Positions 44,242 to 53,254 of a stretch of DNA of 64,000 bases are shown here, piece by piece. Source of the stretch: Shewanella insulae (GTDB taxonomy: Bacteria; Pseudomonadota; Gammaproteobacteria; Enterobacterales; Shewanellaceae). The stretch's first letter is position 1. The number at the start of each line of letters is the position of its first letter. Location of the stretch: assembly GCF_009831655.1 (NCBI RefSeq), contig NZ_WRPA01000011.1, positions 122,930 through 186,929 on the forward strand, given 5' to 3'. Below the pieces are notes generated by a model. The model was given only the letters and a program-made list of their open reading frames with translations, made no database searches and was not told the origin of the DNA. The position numbers were made by a program, and so were the translations under genes.

Positions 44242-45267
44242 ATGAAAGCCTTAAGCAAACTCAAGCCTGAAGAAGGCATCTGGATGGTTGATGCGCCAAA
44301 ACCTGAAGTTGGCCACAACGATCTGCTGATCAAGATCCGCAAGACCGCCATCTGCGGCACCGACGTGCATATCTACAACTGGGACGAGTGGTCGCAAAAT
44401 ACCATTCCCGTCCCCATGGTGGTTGGCCACGAATATGTGGGCGAAGTGGTCGGAATTGGTCAAGAAGTCCGAGGCTTCCAGATTGGCGATCGCGTCTCTG
44501 GCGAAGGTCATATCACCTGTGGTCACTGTCGCAACTGCCGCGCGGGCCGTACTCACTTATGCCGCAACACCTCTGGTGTCGGTGTTAACCGCGAAGGCGC
44601 ATTTGCCGAATACCTGGTGATCCCGGCCTTCAACGCCTTTAAGATCCCTGACGATATCTCAGACGATCTGGCCTCTATCTTCGATCCGTTCGGCAATGCG
44701 GTGCACACGGCACTATCGTTCGATCTCGTGGGCGAAGATGTGCTGATCACTGGTGCGGGGCCTATCGGCATCATGGCCGCCGCGGTTTGTCGCCACGTCG
44801 GTGCGCGCCATGTGGTGATCACAGATGTGAACGAGTACCGCCTCGAGCTGGCCAAGAAGATGGGCGCCACCCGCGCCATTAATGTGGCCAAGGAGAAGCT
44901 GGAAGATGTAATGCAAGATCTCGGCATGACCGAAGGCTTCGATGTGGGCCTAGAGATGTCGGGCGTACCGGCCGCCTTCCACTCCATGCTAGATACCATG
45001 AACCACGGCGGCAAGATCGCCATGCTGGGCATTCCTGGCGGCGACATGGCCATCGACTGGAGCAAGGTGATCTTCAAGGGACTCATCATCAAGGGGATCT
45101 ACGGCCGAGAGATGTTCGAGACCTGGTATAAGATGGCCAGCCTGATCCAATCGGGTCTGGATATCTCGCCAATCATCACACATCACTACAATGTCGATGA
45201 TTTCCAAGCCGGTTTCGACGCCATGCGCTCGGGCCAATCGGGCAAGGTGATCCTCAGCTGGGATTAA
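44242..45267 (+). CDS. tdh: L-threonine 3-dehydrogenase Tdh
   Basis: 341 residues from the ATG at 44242, exactly the E. coli length, with AGGAG upstream; longer frames run into kbl. A medium-chain zinc dehydrogenase: catalytic [21 protein letters not shown], structural zinc cysteines [18 protein letters not shown] site [16 protein letters not shown]. It oxidises threonine to 2-amino-3-ketobutyrate, which Kbl then cleaves. The adjacent genes form the whole pathway. Confidence 0.97.
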   Translation: MKALSKLKPEEGIWMVDAPKPEVGHNDLLIKIRKTAICGTDVHIYNWDEWSQNTIPVPMVVGHEYVGEVVGIGQEVRGFQIGDRVSGEGHITCGHCRNCRAGRTHLCRNTSGVGVNREGAFAEYLVIPAFNAFKIPDDISDDLASIFDPFGNAVHTALSFDLVGEDVLITGAGPIGIMAAAVCRHVGARHVVITDVNEYRLELAKKMGATRAINVAKEKLEDVMQDLGMTEGFDVGLEMSGVPAAFHSMLDTMNHGGKIAMLGIPGGDMAIDWSKVIFKGLIIKGIYGREMFETWYKMASLIQSGLDISPIITHHYNVDDFQAGFDAMRSGQSGKVILSWD

Positions 45268-45355
45268 TCCCCCGCCCCCTTCGCAACCGGGGCTGTACTC
45301 TCACGGCCCCATGTTGCACACTTAACTTATCCCTCTTTTTCATTACAGGTTGACT

Positions 45356-45661
45356 ATGTCTGCTTTTCAACACCTGAGTGTCAATCAACTCATCCATATG
45401 CTGGAAGACAATGCCGAAATACAGGTGGTCGATATCCGCGACGGCGCCAGCTTCGAGGCGGGACAGATCCCCGGTTCGACCAACCTCAACAACGAAAACC
45501 TGGCACGTTATATTGCCGAGGCCGACATGGACAGCCCCTTAGTGGTCGTCTGTTATCATGGCATCAGCAGCCAGAATGCCGCGCAATACCTGCATGAGCA
45601 GGGTTTCGATGACGTCTATAGCCTGGACGGTGGTTTCCAGGCCTGGCGCGAAGCCCATTAA
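45356..45661 (+). CDS. glpE: Thiosulfate sulfurtransferase GlpE
   Basis: 101 residues from the ATG at 45356. A single rhodanese domain: [21 protein letters not shown] at the N-terminal side and the active-site loop [17 protein letters not shown] with the catalytic cysteine. GlpE transfers sulfane sulfur from thiosulfate to cyanide or a protein thiol in the cytosol. It precedes glpG by 15 bases, as in enterobacteria, though no glpR or glpD is present here. Confidence 0.93.
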   Translation: MSAFQHLSVNQLIHMLEDNAEIQVVDIRDGASFEAGQIPGSTNLNNENLARYIAEADMDSPLVVVCYHGISSQNAAQYLHEQGFDDVYSLDGGFQAWREAH

Positions 45662-45676
45662 TCACCCGAGGTGAAT

Positions 45677-46513
45677 ATGTTGGAACTTGGTCGTCTCCCC
45701 AATGAACGCGCCGCCCAGGCGCTGATCGATTACCTCAAGGGTCAGGGCATAGATTGCCAGCTGCAACATGCCGAACTCGGGGTAACCCTCTGTGTCACCC
45801 GAGAACAAGACTATGCCAAGGCGCGCCGCGAATATGAGCACTTCGTACGCAATCCCTATGACGACAAGTACCTTCAGGCCTCCTGGGAGAATGGCAACAC
45901 GGGCACCAAGCTAGACTATGGAGCGCCTGGACTCCAACTGGTGACTCAGTTCCTGTCCGGTGCCGGCCCCTTGACCCTTGTCGTCATGCTCAGCTGCACA
46001 CTAATCTATCTCGGCTTCATCTTCGGCTTCGCCAACCCTATCTTCGAGGCTCTCTCCTTCTTCGGCGCCGTACCCGATAGTGATAGTACGCAGATATGGC
46101 GAGTATTTACCCCGAGCCTGATGCACTTCTCCGCCATGCATATCATCTTCAACCTGCTCTGGTGGTGGTATCTGGGAGGTAAGATAGAGAACATGCTGGG
46201 TGTCACACCACTGGCGACTCTGCTGCTGATCGCCGGCACCCTGCCGAATCTGCTGCAGTATGCCATCGGCGGCCCCAACTTCGGCGGCCTATCGGGCGTG
46301 GTCTATGCCGTGGTGGGCTACACCTGGATTATGGGAGTCAAGCGTCCCGAGAAAGGAATCGGCCTGCCCCCTGCCTATATAGGCTTTATGTTGATCTGGC
46401 TGGTATTCGGCTTTACCGATATGTTCGGCCTCTCCATCGCTAACGGTGCCCATATCGGCGGCTTAATGGTGGGCCTGGCCCAGGGCTTTATCGACAGTCG
46501 CCGACGGCATTGA
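45677..46513 (+). CDS. glpG: Rhomboid intramembrane protease GlpG
   Basis: 278 residues from the ATG at 45677 (GAGG upstream). A soluble N-terminal domain (about 1-70) precedes six membrane helices. The catalytic serine lies in FGGLSGVVYAVVGY and the catalytic histidine in IANGAHIGGLMVG. The conserved His/Asn of HFSAMHIIFNLLWWWYLGG stabilises the oxyanion hole. It cleaves transmembrane helices within the inner membrane. Confidence 0.95.
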   Translation: MLELGRLPNERAAQALIDYLKGQGIDCQLQHAELGVTLCVTREQDYAKARREYEHFVRNPYDDKYLQASWENGNTGTKLDYGAPGLQLVTQFLSGAGPLTLVVMLSCTLIYLGFIFGFANPIFEALSFFGAVPDSDSTQIWRVFTPSLMHFSAMHIIFNLLWWWYLGGKIENMLGVTPLATLLLIAGTLPNLLQYAIGGPNFGGLSGVVYAVVGYTWIMGVKRPEKGIGLPPAYIGFMLIWLVFGFTDMFGLSIANGAHIGGLMVGLAQGFIDSRRRH

Positions 46514-46528
46514 TGCAAAGCCGAGATC

Positions 46529-46560
46529 AAAAAGGGCCCGGCAACATGCGGGCCCTAATT
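46529..46560. terminator. Bidirectional terminator between glpG and elbB
   Basis: GGGCCCG (46534-46540) pairs with CGGGCCC (46549-46555). The T-run is better on the minus strand (CTTTTTG), so it mainly ends elbB; the plus side ends in TAATTT. Confidence 0.75.
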
Positions 46561-46573
46561 TAATTAACTCAGA

Positions 46574-47227
46574 TCACGCCAGCTCGATCACCTTCTTCAC
46601 CAGCTTATCTATGCCGATATGAGCCTGGGCAATATTCTCGGCCAACATATAGGCCGGCGTGCTCACCAGTTTGCGCGCCTCATCGACGACGATCTGCTCG
46701 ACATTGGCCTCCACATGCTCGCCCCCCATCAGATTAAATGCATGAGCCGTGTCGCTGTCGTGGCCTATGGTGCCCTTGGGCTTCTCGCCATAGAGCTTAG
46801 GGATCATCACGGGCGAGATGCAGATGAAACCCACCGGCTTGTTTGCCTCGACAAACTCGCTGATGAAGGCCTTAACGCTGGGCGCTACCTCACACTCGCT
46901 GCCGACCACGGCAAAGTTACACAGGTTCTTCGCGGCACCAAAGCCGCCAGGGATCACCAGACCATCGAAGGCCTGGATATCTAACTCATCGGTAGCCTTG
47001 ATGTCACCACGGGCGATGCGCGCCGACTCCACCAGCACGTTGCGATGTTCACCCACGGCCACCTCACCAGTGAGGTGATTCACCACGTGCATCTGCTCTA
47101 TGTTTGGTGCGAAACATTGATAACTCGCTCCGGCCTGGGTCAGCGACAGCAGAGTCAATACCGCCTCATGAAGTTCGCTGCCATCGAACACTCCCGCGCC
47201 GCTTAATAAAACAGCAAATTTTTTCAT
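46574..47227 (-). CDS. elbB: ElbB/DJ-1-like protein (isoprenoid biosynthesis protein family)
   Basis: 217 residues from the ATG at 47227, which has AAAGGAG upstream; the frame runs on to 47299 but without a ribosome site. A DJ-1/PfpI fold: KKFAVLLSGAGVFDGSELHEAV, DGLVIPGGFGAAKNLC and the nucleophile elbow VGFICISPVMIPKL with cysteine. E. coli ElbB has weak glyoxalase III activity and its physiological role is unsettled. Predicted cytosolic. Confidence 0.9.
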   Translation of the reverse strand: MKKFAVLLSGAGVFDGSELHEAVLTLLSLTQAGASYQCFAPNIEQMHVVNHLTGEVAVGEHRNVLVESARIARGDIKATDELDIQAFDGLVIPGGFGAAKNLCNFAVVGSECEVAPSVKAFISEFVEANKPVGFICISPVMIPKLYGEKPKGTIGHDSDTAHAFNLMGGEHVEANVEQIVVDEARKLVSTPAYMLAENIAQAHIGIDKLVKKVIELA

Positions 47228-47615
47228 TAAAAACTCCTTTAATAGACCGAATGGTTTTAACAACCAGATAACAAAAGGGTTGATCTGATTATTTTTCATG
47301 CTAAGTTAGTTCATCGACTCTAACAAGGCAGAACTATTTCGCCAAGTCAGAGCATAAATATGGATGACAAAATAAAAAATCCACAAATTAGGAATTTTTA
47401 CTCGGAAGTAATACCTAGTTCACATAAAAATATAATACAAAAACAAATCAACAAGTTACATCACCCGCTTATGTTCGTCGTCGTGATCCCTACTCGCTGA
47501 AACTTTTTTAGCTCACAGACTTATCCACAGGCTGCTGAGTAATTTGCCGTGGCCGAAATCGCCCTAATATGGCATGCTAGCGCCATCATCGCATACCGAA
47601 AAAATAGATAAAATT
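47228..47615 (+). promoter_or_regulatory. Divergent intergenic region elbB/polA with a DnaA box
   Basis: 388 bases, AT-rich and without a credible gene. TTATCCACA at 47521-47529 is a perfect DnaA consensus box 87 bases before the polA start. I found no second box in the neighbourhood, so an origin is not suggested. Confidence 0.5.
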
Positions 47616-50366
47616 ATGCCTAATATCGCTGAAAACCCACTCATTCTTGTGGATGGTTCCTCCTATCTTTACCGCGCCTACTATGCGCCGCCCCATCTGA
47701 CCAACTCCAAGGGTGAGGCCACGGGGGCCGTGTATGGCGTGATCAACATGCTACGCAGCCTGCTCAACCAATATAAGCCGACCCAGATGGCGGTGGTGTT
47801 CGATGCCAAGGGAAAAACCTTCCGCAATGAGATGTATGCCGAATATAAGGCACACCGCCCCCCCATGCCGGACGATCTCAGGACGCAAATCGAGCCGCTG
47901 CATCGCATCATTCGCGCCCTGGGGCTTCCCCTGGTCTGTATCCCAGGCGTCGAGGCCGACGATGTCATAGGCACCATCGCCAGACAGGCGAGCCAAGAAG
48001 GACGTTCTGTGCTGATCAGTACCGGCGATAAAGATATGGCGCAGTTGGTGGATGACAAGATCACCCTGATCAACACCATGACTAATACCATCCTGGGTCC
48101 CCAAGAGGTGAGCAAGAAGTTTGGCGTCGGCCCCGAGCTGATCATAGATCTCTTGGCGCTACAAGGCGATAAGGCAGATAATATTCCCGGCCTGCCCGGC
48201 GTCGGAGAGAAGACGGCGCTGGCTATGCTACAAGGTGTCGGAGGCGTCGAAGCCATTCTCGCCAACCCAGACAAGATGCCTGAGCTTGGCTTTCGGGGTT
48301 CCAAGACCATGCCCGCCAAGATCGCCGAATATGGCGACATGCTCAAACTTTCCTATGAACTGGCGACCATCAAATGCGACGTCGAGCTGGAACAGGACTG
48401 GCACCAGCTCAACATTCAAGACGCGGATCGCGACGAACTGATTAAATGCTACGGCGAGATGGAGTTTAAGCGTTGGCTGGCCGAGGTGTTAGACAACAAG
48501 TCGAGCGGCGGTAATCAAGAAGAAGCCGAAGAAGAAGCGGCGCCTCAGACAATCGAAAACCAGTACGACACCATTTTGACCTGGGAAGCCTTAGATGAAT
48601 GGCTCAAGGCGCTGGCCGCCGCACCACTGTTTGCCCTGGATACCGAAACCACCAGCCTCAACTACATGGAGGCCAAGCTAGTCGGCCTATCTTTTGCCAT
48701 CGAACCAGGCAAGGCCGCCTATTTGCCGTTGGCGCATGACTATGCCGATGCCCCAGAGCAGCTCGACAGCGAGCAGGTACTTGCCAAGCTCAAGCCACTG
48801 CTGGAAGACGCCAACCTTCTCAAGGTCGGGCAAAACCTCAAATATGATATGAGCATACTGGCCAATGTCGGCATCGCCCTCAAAGGGGTCGCCTTCGATA
48901 CCATGCTCGAGTCCTATGTATTTAACTCGGTCGCCTCCAAGCACAACATGGACGACCTGGCACTGAAGTACCTGGGCCATAAGAATATCAGCTTCGAGGA
49001 GATCGCCGGCAAGGGCGTCAAGCAGCTGACCTTCAACCAGATCCCGTTGGAGACTGCGGCGCCTTACGCCGCCGAAGATGCCGATATCACACTCAGACTG
49101 CATCAGCACCTCTGGCCAAGACTGCAAAAAGCCAGCGAGCTTGCCAGCGTCTTTAGCGATATAGAGCTGCCCTTGGTCAGTATCCTGTCTCAGATCGAAC
49201 GTCAGGGCGTATTGATCGACAGCATGCTCCTAGGCCAGCAGAGCGAAGAGCTGGCGCGCAAGATAGACGAACTGGAACAAAAGGCCTACGAGATCGCCGG
49301 TGAGCCCTTTAACCTGGGCTCGCCCAAACAGCTGCAGGCCCTCTTCTTCGAGAAGCTTGGCTATCCGGTATTGAAGAAGACCCCTAAGGGTGCACCGTCC
49401 ACCGCCGAAGAGGTGCTGGTCGAGTTGGCACTGGACTATCCACTGCCTAAGATCATCCTGGAGCACAGGAGTCTGTCTAAGCTTAAGAGCACCTACACAG
49501 ACAAGTTGCCGCTGATGGTCGATGGCAAGACTGGCCGGGTACACACCAGCTATCATCAGGCCATCGCCGCCACGGGCCGCCTGTCATCCAGCGAGCCAAA
49601 CCTGCAGAACATCCCCATCCGCACCGAGGAGGGCCGCCGTATTCGTCACGCCTTCGTGGCGCCCGAAGGACGCAAGATCCTCGCGGCCGACTATTCGCAG
49701 ATCGAGTTGAGGATCATGGCTCACCTCTCCCAGGATAAGGGCCTGCTAAACGCCTTCTCCCAGGGCAAGGATATTCACAGGGCCACTGCCGCCGAGGTGT
49801 TCGACGTCGACTTCGGCGAAGTCACCAGCGAACAGCGTCGCCGCGCCAAGGCGGTGAACTTCGGCCTCATCTATGGCATGTCGGCCTTTGGCCTGGCCCG
49901 CCAGCTGGATATTCCGCGTCACGAGGCCCAGCAATATATCGACATCTACTTCAAACGCTATCCTGGTGTGCTCAAGTATATGGAAGATACCCGCGCTGCC
50001 GCCGCCGAGCAGGGATACGTGTCGACCCTCTATGGTCGCAGACTCTATCTGCCGGCCATCAAGGATAGAAACGCCATGCGCCGTCAGGCCGCCGAGCGCG
50101 CCGCGATCAACGCGCCGATGCAGGGCACGGCCGCCGATATCATCAAGAAGGCCATGATCAACATCGCCCGGTGGATTGAGACAGAGACTCAGGGAGAGAT
50201 CACCATGATCATGCAGGTACACGATGAACTCGTGTTTGAGGTAGACGCCGACAAAGCTGACTCGCTCAAACTCAAGGTATGTAAACTGATGGCACAGGCC
50301 GCCTCATTGGATGTCGAGCTACTGGCCGAAGCAGGCATAGGCGATAACTGGGAGCAGGCCCACTAG
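47616..50366 (+). CDS. polA: DNA polymerase I
   Basis: 916 residues from the ATG at 47616 ([23 protein letters not shown]); a start at 47574 would add 14 unsupported residues. The 5'-nuclease domain has [13 protein letters not shown] and [18 protein letters not shown]. The 3'-5' exonuclease motifs are intact: [24 protein letters not shown] and [13 protein letters not shown]. Polymerase motifs A, B and C are [38 protein letters not shown] and VHDELVFEV. It fills gaps and removes RNA primers during replication and repair. It is followed by a terminator and by spf, the order known from E. coli. Confidence 0.98.
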   Translation: MPNIAENPLILVDGSSYLYRAYYAPPHLTNSKGEATGAVYGVINMLRSLLNQYKPTQMAVVFDAKGKTFRNEMYAEYKAHRPPMPDDLRTQIEPLHRIIRALGLPLVCIPGVEADDVIGTIARQASQEGRSVLISTGDKDMAQLVDDKITLINTMTNTILGPQEVSKKFGVGPELIIDLLALQGDKADNIPGLPGVGEKTALAMLQGVGGVEAILANPDKMPELGFRGSKTMPAKIAEYGDMLKLSYELATIKCDVELEQDWHQLNIQDADRDELIKCYGEMEFKRWLAEVLDNKSSGGNQEEAEEEAAPQTIENQYDTILTWEALDEWLKALAAAPLFALDTETTSLNYMEAKLVGLSFAIEPGKAAYLPLAHDYADAPEQLDSEQVLAKLKPLLEDANLLKVGQNLKYDMSILANVGIALKGVAFDTMLESYVFNSVASKHNMDDLALKYLGHKNISFEEIAGKGVKQLTFNQIPLETAAPYAAEDADITLRLHQHLWPRLQKASELASVFSDIELPLVSILSQIERQGVLIDSMLLGQQSEELARKIDELEQKAYEIAGEPFNLGSPKQLQALFFEKLGYPVLKKTPKGAPSTAEEVLVELALDYPLPKIILEHRSLSKLKSTYTDKLPLMVDGKTGRVHTSYHQAIAATGRLSSSEPNLQNIPIRTEEGRRIRHAFVAPEGRKILAADYSQIELRIMAHLSQDKGLLNAFSQGKDIHRATAAEVFDVDFGEVTSEQRRRAKAVNFGLIYGMSAFGLARQLDIPRHEAQQYIDIYFKRYPGVLKYMEDTRAAAAEQGYVSTLYGRRLYLPAIKDRNAMRRQAAERAAINAPMQGTAADIIKKAMINIARWIETETQGEITMIMQVHDELVFEVDADKADSLKLKVCKLMAQAASLDVELLAEAGIGDNWEQAH

Positions 50367-50384
50367 GCCCAATGCTTAGCCACC

Positions 50385-50412
50385 ATGCCTCGGCCCTGCC
50401 GAGGCATTTTTT
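50385..50412 (+). terminator. Rho-independent terminator of polA
   Basis: ATGCCTCGGC (50385-50394) and GCCGAGGCAT (50398-50407) form a perfect ten-base-pair stem with a CCT loop, followed by TTTTT. Confidence 0.93.
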
Positions 50413-50652
50413 ATGCTATGAGCCCCATTTCCAATGGGATCTCACGCCAATCTCCCTTTGAGCCGAAAAAATCACCGAAAAAAGTAATATTTTTTCACTT
50501 TCAGACTATTCTTGCCTAAATAACTCTTTTAAAGACGTTTTTCGTAAATTTCAGATCAAAAACCTGCGCTTTTATTGAGCACTTTTTTAGACATTGCTCA
50601 CATTATTGTCGTTTTTTACAAAAAACAGTTTCCCATATTACGGCCAATGCAG

Positions 50653-50658
50653 TATTAT
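50653..50658 (+). promoter_or_regulatory. Minus-10 of the spf promoter
   Basis: TATTAT lies seven bases before the first G of Spot 42. A TCACA half-site (50598-50602) with a poor partner TTAGA six bases before it may be a CRP site; in E. coli CRP represses spf. Confidence 0.6.
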
Positions 50659-50665
50659 TCTCTGC

Positions 50666-50774
50666 GTAGGGTACAGAGGTTAAGATGTTCTATCTTTCAG
50701 ACCTTTTTTTATTTCACGTTAAGTGAAAAGCCAAATTATGGCGCCCCAGCAAGTTACTTGCTGGGGCTTTTTTT
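50666..50774 (+). ncRNA. spf: Spot 42 small RNA
   Basis: The 109-nt interval has the same length as E. coli Spot 42. The first 45 nt (GTAGGGTACAGAGGTTAAGA, then TGTTCTATCTTTCAGACCTT) are nearly identical to the E. coli RNA, including the unstructured target-pairing regions. The 3' terminator is GCCCCAGCAAG/CTTGCTGGGGC with T7. The position between polA and engB (yihA) is the conserved one. It is a Hfq-dependent regulator of carbon metabolism genes in E. coli. Confidence 0.96.
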
Positions 50775-50837
50775 CGTCTGCAATTTAATTTAGAGCAAAT
50801 ACTTTAACTTGAGATCGATTCGGGCTATCCTATGGCC

Positions 50838-50949
50838 ACTAAGCACTATTGGTCAACGACCGATAGAACTTGAGTCTTGTTGAAATTTAGCTTCTCCCCA
50901 AAAGAGCTAATGTATTTTTGCCGATGGTGTAGCCGTCGGCATTTTTTTT
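50838..50949 (+). ncRNA. Candidate structured small RNA downstream of spf
   Basis: No reading frame and no family recognised. Three stem-loops follow one another: CTATTGGTC/GACCGATAG with an AAC loop (50846-50866, one G-U pair), TTAGCT-CT/AG-AGCTAA (50887-50910, one bulge), and GCCGATGG/CCGTCGGC (50920-50940). The last is followed by A and eight T, a strong terminator. A possible promoter TTTAAC-N17-TATCCT (50803-50831) puts the 5' end near 50838. The T-run fixes the plus strand. Confidence 0.6.
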
Positions 50950-50981
50950 GCCCGCTCTCCTATCAGCTAAATACCAGGCAT

Positions 50982-51008
50982 AAAAAAACGCCCCCAACCT
51001 GGAGGCGC
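50982..51008 (-). terminator. Terminator of engB (minus strand)
   Basis: On the minus strand CGCCTCC pairs with GGGGGCG (one T-G pair) around AGGTT and is followed by seven T. Confidence 0.8.
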
Positions 51009-51035
51009 TCTCAATTCACTCGTCACTTAGCTTTA

Positions 51036-51704
51036 CTACTCTTGCTCTGCGTCGGCCAATGCCTCCACCAGCCAGTCCGGATGGCACCACTGGTTGAGAA
51101 TACTGAGCACCTTAGGTTTACCCGTACCCTTCAAGGAAGAAAATGGCTCCACCTTCACACCGTCGCCGAAATCCGCCAATGCCTTACGCACCTCGTTGAC
51201 CGTCTTCATCCGGGCACTCTGCGCCAGCTTGTCACACTTGGTTAGCAGGGCAAGCACAGGAATATCGCAAGCGACCGCCCATTCGATCATCTGCATATCG
51301 AGATCTTTGAGCGGGTGACGAATATCCATCAGTACAACTAGGCCGCTCAAACAGTCTCGCTCCTGCAGATATTGTCCCAGCGCCTGTTGCCATTTCTTCT
51401 TCATCGCTAGCGGTACTTGAGCGAAACCATAACCGGGTAAATCCACCAGGCGCCTATGCTCATCGAGCGCGAAGACGTTGATCAACTGGGTGCGCCCAGG
51501 TGTCTTACTGGTTCTCGCCAGGTTCTTCTGTTCGGTCAATTGGTTCAATGCGCTCGACTTTCCGGCGTTAGAGCGGCCGGCAAAGGCGATTTCGACGCCC
51601 ACATCACCGGGCAAGTGCTCATCTAGATGCGCAATATCCGGCGCACTGATCAAAAACTTGGCCTGTCGAAAATCGATACGAGAATCAGTCACTACCCACC
51701 CCAA
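51036..51704 (-). CDS. engB: Ribosome-biogenesis GTPase EngB (YihA/YsxC)
   Basis: 222 residues. GTPase motifs: G1 [11 protein letters not shown] (residues about 41-51), G2 region [16 protein letters not shown]3 DLPGYGFA, G4 LTKCDKL, G5 SSLKGTGK. EngB acts in assembly of the large ribosomal subunit. It is divergent from the cytochrome c4 gene, and lies after spf, as in E. coli. The ATG at 51704 is used; an internal GTG a few codons in is possible. Confidence 0.95.
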   Translation of the reverse strand: MGWVVTDSRIDFRQAKFLISAPDIAHLDEHLPGDVGVEIAFAGRSNAGKSSALNQLTEQKNLARTSKTPGRTQLINVFALDEHRRLVDLPGYGFAQVPLAMKKKWQQALGQYLQERDCLSGLVVLMDIRHPLKDLDMQMIEWAVACDIPVLALLTKCDKLAQSARMKTVNEVRKALADFGDGVKVEPFSSLKGTGKPKVLSILNQWCHPDWLVEALADAEQE

Positions 51705-51860
51705 AATTTGTTATTTCTTCAGTTTAAATATCGAAGACTTGCTTACATTTGCACAATTTCGTGTAAAATATTACCCCGATCACATAAATCATATTTTATC
51801 ACGCTTGCAGGTCACTCTCGTAAGCTCAGGACAAAAAATTTAACTAAAAGTTGGAACGCC

Positions 51861-52481
51861 ATGAAAAAGTTCGCTATTGCGCTATCAATGTTAGCCACTC
51901 TATCAACTCCGGCTCTAGCAGCAGGTGATGCTGAAGCGGGAAAAACTAAAGCAATCGTTTGTTCTGCCTGTCACGGTGTTGATGGTAACAGCATGATCGA
52001 CATGTACCCCAAGATTGCGGGTCAACAAGAAACTTACCTGAAGAAACAGCTAACCGAACTGCGTCAAGCTGCCCACACAGGTGGTAAAGAAGGCCGCAAC
52101 GATCCTATGATGAGCCCAATGGCGGCGGCATTGTCGGATCAGGATATCGAAGATTTAGCGGCTTACTTCTCTTCACAAAAGCTTGCGATGAGCGAAGTGA
52201 ACGATGTACCTGAGTTGGGTGAGCAACTTTACAAGGGTGGCGACGCCGTCCGTGGTGTTACCGCATGTATCGCCTGTCACGGTCCAAATGGCCAAGGTTC
52301 TGAAGCAGCCGGTTTCCCAGCCATCGCGGGTCAACACGCTAACTACATCAAAATCCAGCTAAATAAGTTCCATGATACAAGTCGTAACAACGACCTGAAC
52401 GGCATGATGCAGGACGTTGCCAAGAAGCTGACCAGCGAAGATATCGAAGCATTATCTAAATATATATCAAGCATTAAGTAA
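51861..52481 (+). CDS. Cytochrome c4, diheme, periplasmic
   Basis: 206 residues from the ATG at 51861. The upstream extension of the frame to 51627 is antisense to engB and is rejected. The signal peptide MKKFAIALSMLATLSTPALA ends at residue 20-21. Two CxxCH heme sites, C34-SA-CH and C136-IA-CH, each start a repeat of about 90 residues with later methionine ligands. Cytochrome c4 shuttles electrons from the bc1 complex to terminal oxidases. A terminator follows. Confidence 0.95.
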   Translation: MKKFAIALSMLATLSTPALAAGDAEAGKTKAIVCSACHGVDGNSMIDMYPKIAGQQETYLKKQLTELRQAAHTGGKEGRNDPMMSPMAAALSDQDIEDLAAYFSSQKLAMSEVNDVPELGEQLYKGGDAVRGVTACIACHGPNGQGSEAAGFPAIAGQHANYIKIQLNKFHDTSRNNDLNGMMQDVAKKLTSEDIEALSKYISSIK

Positions 52482-52499
52482 TTAATTGCTCGACGAAGA

Positions 52500-52525
52500 A
52501 AGGGTGGTCGATACCACCCTTTTTT
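52500..52525 (+). terminator. Rho-independent terminator of the cytochrome c4 gene
   Basis: AAGGGTGGT (52500-52508) pairs with ACCACCCTT (52513-52521) around CGAT, followed by T. Confidence 0.93.
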
Positions 52526-52536
52526 ACACACCAAGG

Positions 52537-52552
52537 TTTACGTTTACGTAAA
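52537..52552. promoter_or_regulatory. Palindromic operator-like site
   Basis: TTTACGTTTACGTAAA contains the perfect palindrome TTTACGTAAA and a further TTTACG in direct repeat. It sits 18 bases before the minus-35 of the promoter at 52570, a usual place for an activator or repressor site. The regulator is not identified. Confidence 0.5.
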
Positions 52553-52569
52553 CTGTAGAAAATTGATGC

Positions 52570-52598
52570 TTGACATAGATCACAGATTTCGTTTTAAT
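52570..52598 (+). promoter_or_regulatory. Near-consensus sigma-70 promoter
   Basis: TTGACA (52570-52575) and TTTAAT (52593-52598) are exactly 17 bases apart. A CRP-like half-site (ATCACA) lies in the spacer. No protein gene follows for 650 bases, so the transcript would be an RNA, perhaps a long form of the GGA-rich RNA downstream. Confidence 0.65.
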
Positions 52599-52779
52599 TG
52601 TGCCCGTACCGAGGTAAACCCAACTGTTTGTATAAAATCTACCTAATAAGAATAAACAGATTTCGGTATGTGATTACATTTAAGATATAAGAATAAAGTT
52701 AAGCAAAAATAATAATAATTTTTTGACCACTCACTAAAAATAATAAGAGTAGTACTTCGCATCTGAAGTCGGGTCGTAA

Positions 52780-53157
52780 TAATTTGGTAAGGATATTGGT
52801 TAGGAAGGCCAATGCGCTATTTAGCATTATTCCTTACGGTTCAGAAAACAGTTAACTGCTTACTGCTGAACTTTAACGTAAACCTAACAGGGATGGTTTA
52901 TTAGGCGTCAAAGATGACGATATGGATTGTGATGTGTCAAGAAGACCATCTACGGAAGCTGTGGTCAGGAAGGCGACAGGGAAAGAAAAAAAGCGTCTGG
53001 AAGACCGAAAACGAAAATAACTATGCATGGAAAGCAGATTAAAAAATAAGATGGAATCCGACTGGGAGAGTCGCATAGCAAGTAAGGAAACTTGGAATCA
53101 GAATTGAGTACCTTTGGTACTTTTTGGAAGGCGACAGTGATACTGTCGCCTTTTTTT
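52780..53157 (+). ncRNA. csrB: CsrB/CsrC-like small RNA (CsrA antagonist)
   Basis: About 375 nt without a coding frame and ending in a strong terminator. The plus strand from 52790 holds 14 GGA triplets, many as AGGA or ANGGA (for example 52803, 52968, 52980, 52999 and 53086), roughly twice or more what chance would give. CsrA binds such sites in hairpin loops, and CsrB-type RNAs sequester it. E. coli csrC occupies the same position, between yihA (engB) and yihI, and both neighbours are present here. The 5' end is uncertain; whether it is the csrB or csrC ortholog is not decided. Confidence 0.78.
53129..53157 (+). terminator. Terminator of the CsrB-like RNA
   Basis: GGCGACAGT (53130-53138) pairs with ACTGTCGCC (53142-53150) around GAT, followed by seven T. 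Confidence 0.93.
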
Positions 53158-53254
53158 ATCTCCAGCGGAAAATACGCTTCTGTTTCCGCTTGGCCTACAG
53201 TAAATTAAACAGGCAATAGCAAATAACCTAGCCTTTGAGAGTCATGCCCAAACC

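Noticed and set aside
47228..47615. Possible replication origin because of a DnaA box
   Set aside because: Only a single box; no cluster, no dnaA/gidA context.
50877..51245. 122-residue plus-strand reading frame beginning MLKFSFSPKELMYF
   Set aside because: Its second half is antisense to engB, and its start lies in the candidate small-RNA and terminator region; composition is not protein-like.
51627..51860. N-terminal extension of the cytochrome c4 frame
   Set aside because: Antisense to the engB 5' end, and it would bury the clear signal peptide that starts at 51861.
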